Both the position numbers and the translations under genes were made by a program. A stretch of DNA of 64,000 nucleotides from Argyresthia goedartella (taxonomy: Eukaryota; Arthropoda; Insecta; Lepidoptera; Argyresthiidae): contig OX463836.1 in assembly GCA_949825045.1 (NCBI GenBank), forward strand, positions 9,441,829-9,505,828, given 5' to 3'. How positions within the stretch are numbered: position 1 is the first letter of the stretch; each line of letters opens with the position of its first letter. Below the pieces are notes generated by a model that was not told the DNA's origin, made no database searches, and saw only the letters and a program-made list of their open reading frames with translations. Positions 63,918-64,000 of this stretch are shown in pieces.

Positions 63918-64000
63918 GTGGAATTGTGGCACAATTAACCATTTTGATAAAACATAGTGGACAGAATGGTTAAAAACTGTCAATAGCTTCTTTATTTCCT
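63918..64000. other. Window edge, no feature
   Basis: 'VELWHN' and a stop follow the gag relic. Too short to interpret. Confidence 0.3.

Overview
This is nuclear DNA from an insect, most likely a moth or butterfly. The evidence is spliced coding sequence with GT-AG introns, A+T-rich spacer, and the mix of repeats: LINE 3' tails ending in (GATGAT)n, a tRNA-headed SINE body, Helitron ends, Tc1, piggyBac, MULE, BEL/Pao and Jockey-like elements. I recognise these from moths and butterflies, but no database search was possible. The window is a dense, nested graveyard of transposable elements. The only candidates for non-transposon coding sequence are two related C2H2 zinc-finger exons near the two ends, in opposite orientation (3205-3657 + and 60864-61268 -).

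Layout. 1-9.7 kb: a decayed lysine-rich reading frame, LINE fragments (one split by a 670-bp TIR element with a 7-bp target duplication), zinc-finger exon copy 1, two direct copies of a dispersed repeat, and a perfect 32-bp-arm hairpin. 9.7-18.25 kb: a minus-strand LINE with a 25-bp target duplication, a (TTCA)n tail, an APE endonuclease start and two OTU cysteine-protease-like domains in a tandem 5' arrangement. It is interrupted by a 3.6-kb DNA transposon with ~185-bp TIRs, whose spliced DDE transposase carries a ZAD-like N-terminus and a SWIM finger. 18.3-20.5 kb: piggyBac copy 1, with a full open frame and catalytic DDD present. 21.3-26.8 kb: a nearly intact minus-strand LINE split by an intact Tc1 (DD34E) at a TA. 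27-28.9 kb: the 5' part of a Helitron with a 203-bp MITE in its leader. 29-31 kb: LINE scraps. 31.07-38.2 kb: a BEL/Pao LTR retrotransposon on the minus strand with both LTRs and a 5-bp target duplication, but a mutated and partly deleted coding region. 38.2-43.2 kb: a SINE, a 2.1-kb TIR element with nested palindromes, and LINE scraps including an RTE-like endonuclease and a DUF4780-like piece. 43.2-45.7 kb: a MULE with 255-bp TIRs and an internal SINE. 45.9-47.7 kb: piggyBac copy 2, open but with a catalytic Asp changed to Gly. 48-53.5 kb: LINE fragments, a SINE-like element with inverted tRNA-like ends, and a MITE. 53.6-60.8 kb: a Jockey-like LINE whose RT core is deleted and which is split by a second, nearly intact ~5.1-kb LINE carrying a 223-bp tandem duplication. 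60.9-64 kb: zinc-finger exon copy 2, a 150-bp MITE, and the LTR, leader and broken gag of another LTR retrotransposon.

The coding capacity is for mobilisation: transposases for cut-and-paste elements, EN/RT for LINEs, Rep for the Helitron, and gag-pol for LTR elements. Only the Tc1, piggyBac copy 1, the MULE ORF and the DDE/SWIM element look open enough to have been active recently. Nested insertions give relative ages: Tc1 is younger than its LINE, the 5.1-kb LINE is younger than the Jockey, and the DDE/SWIM element is younger than the OTU LINE.
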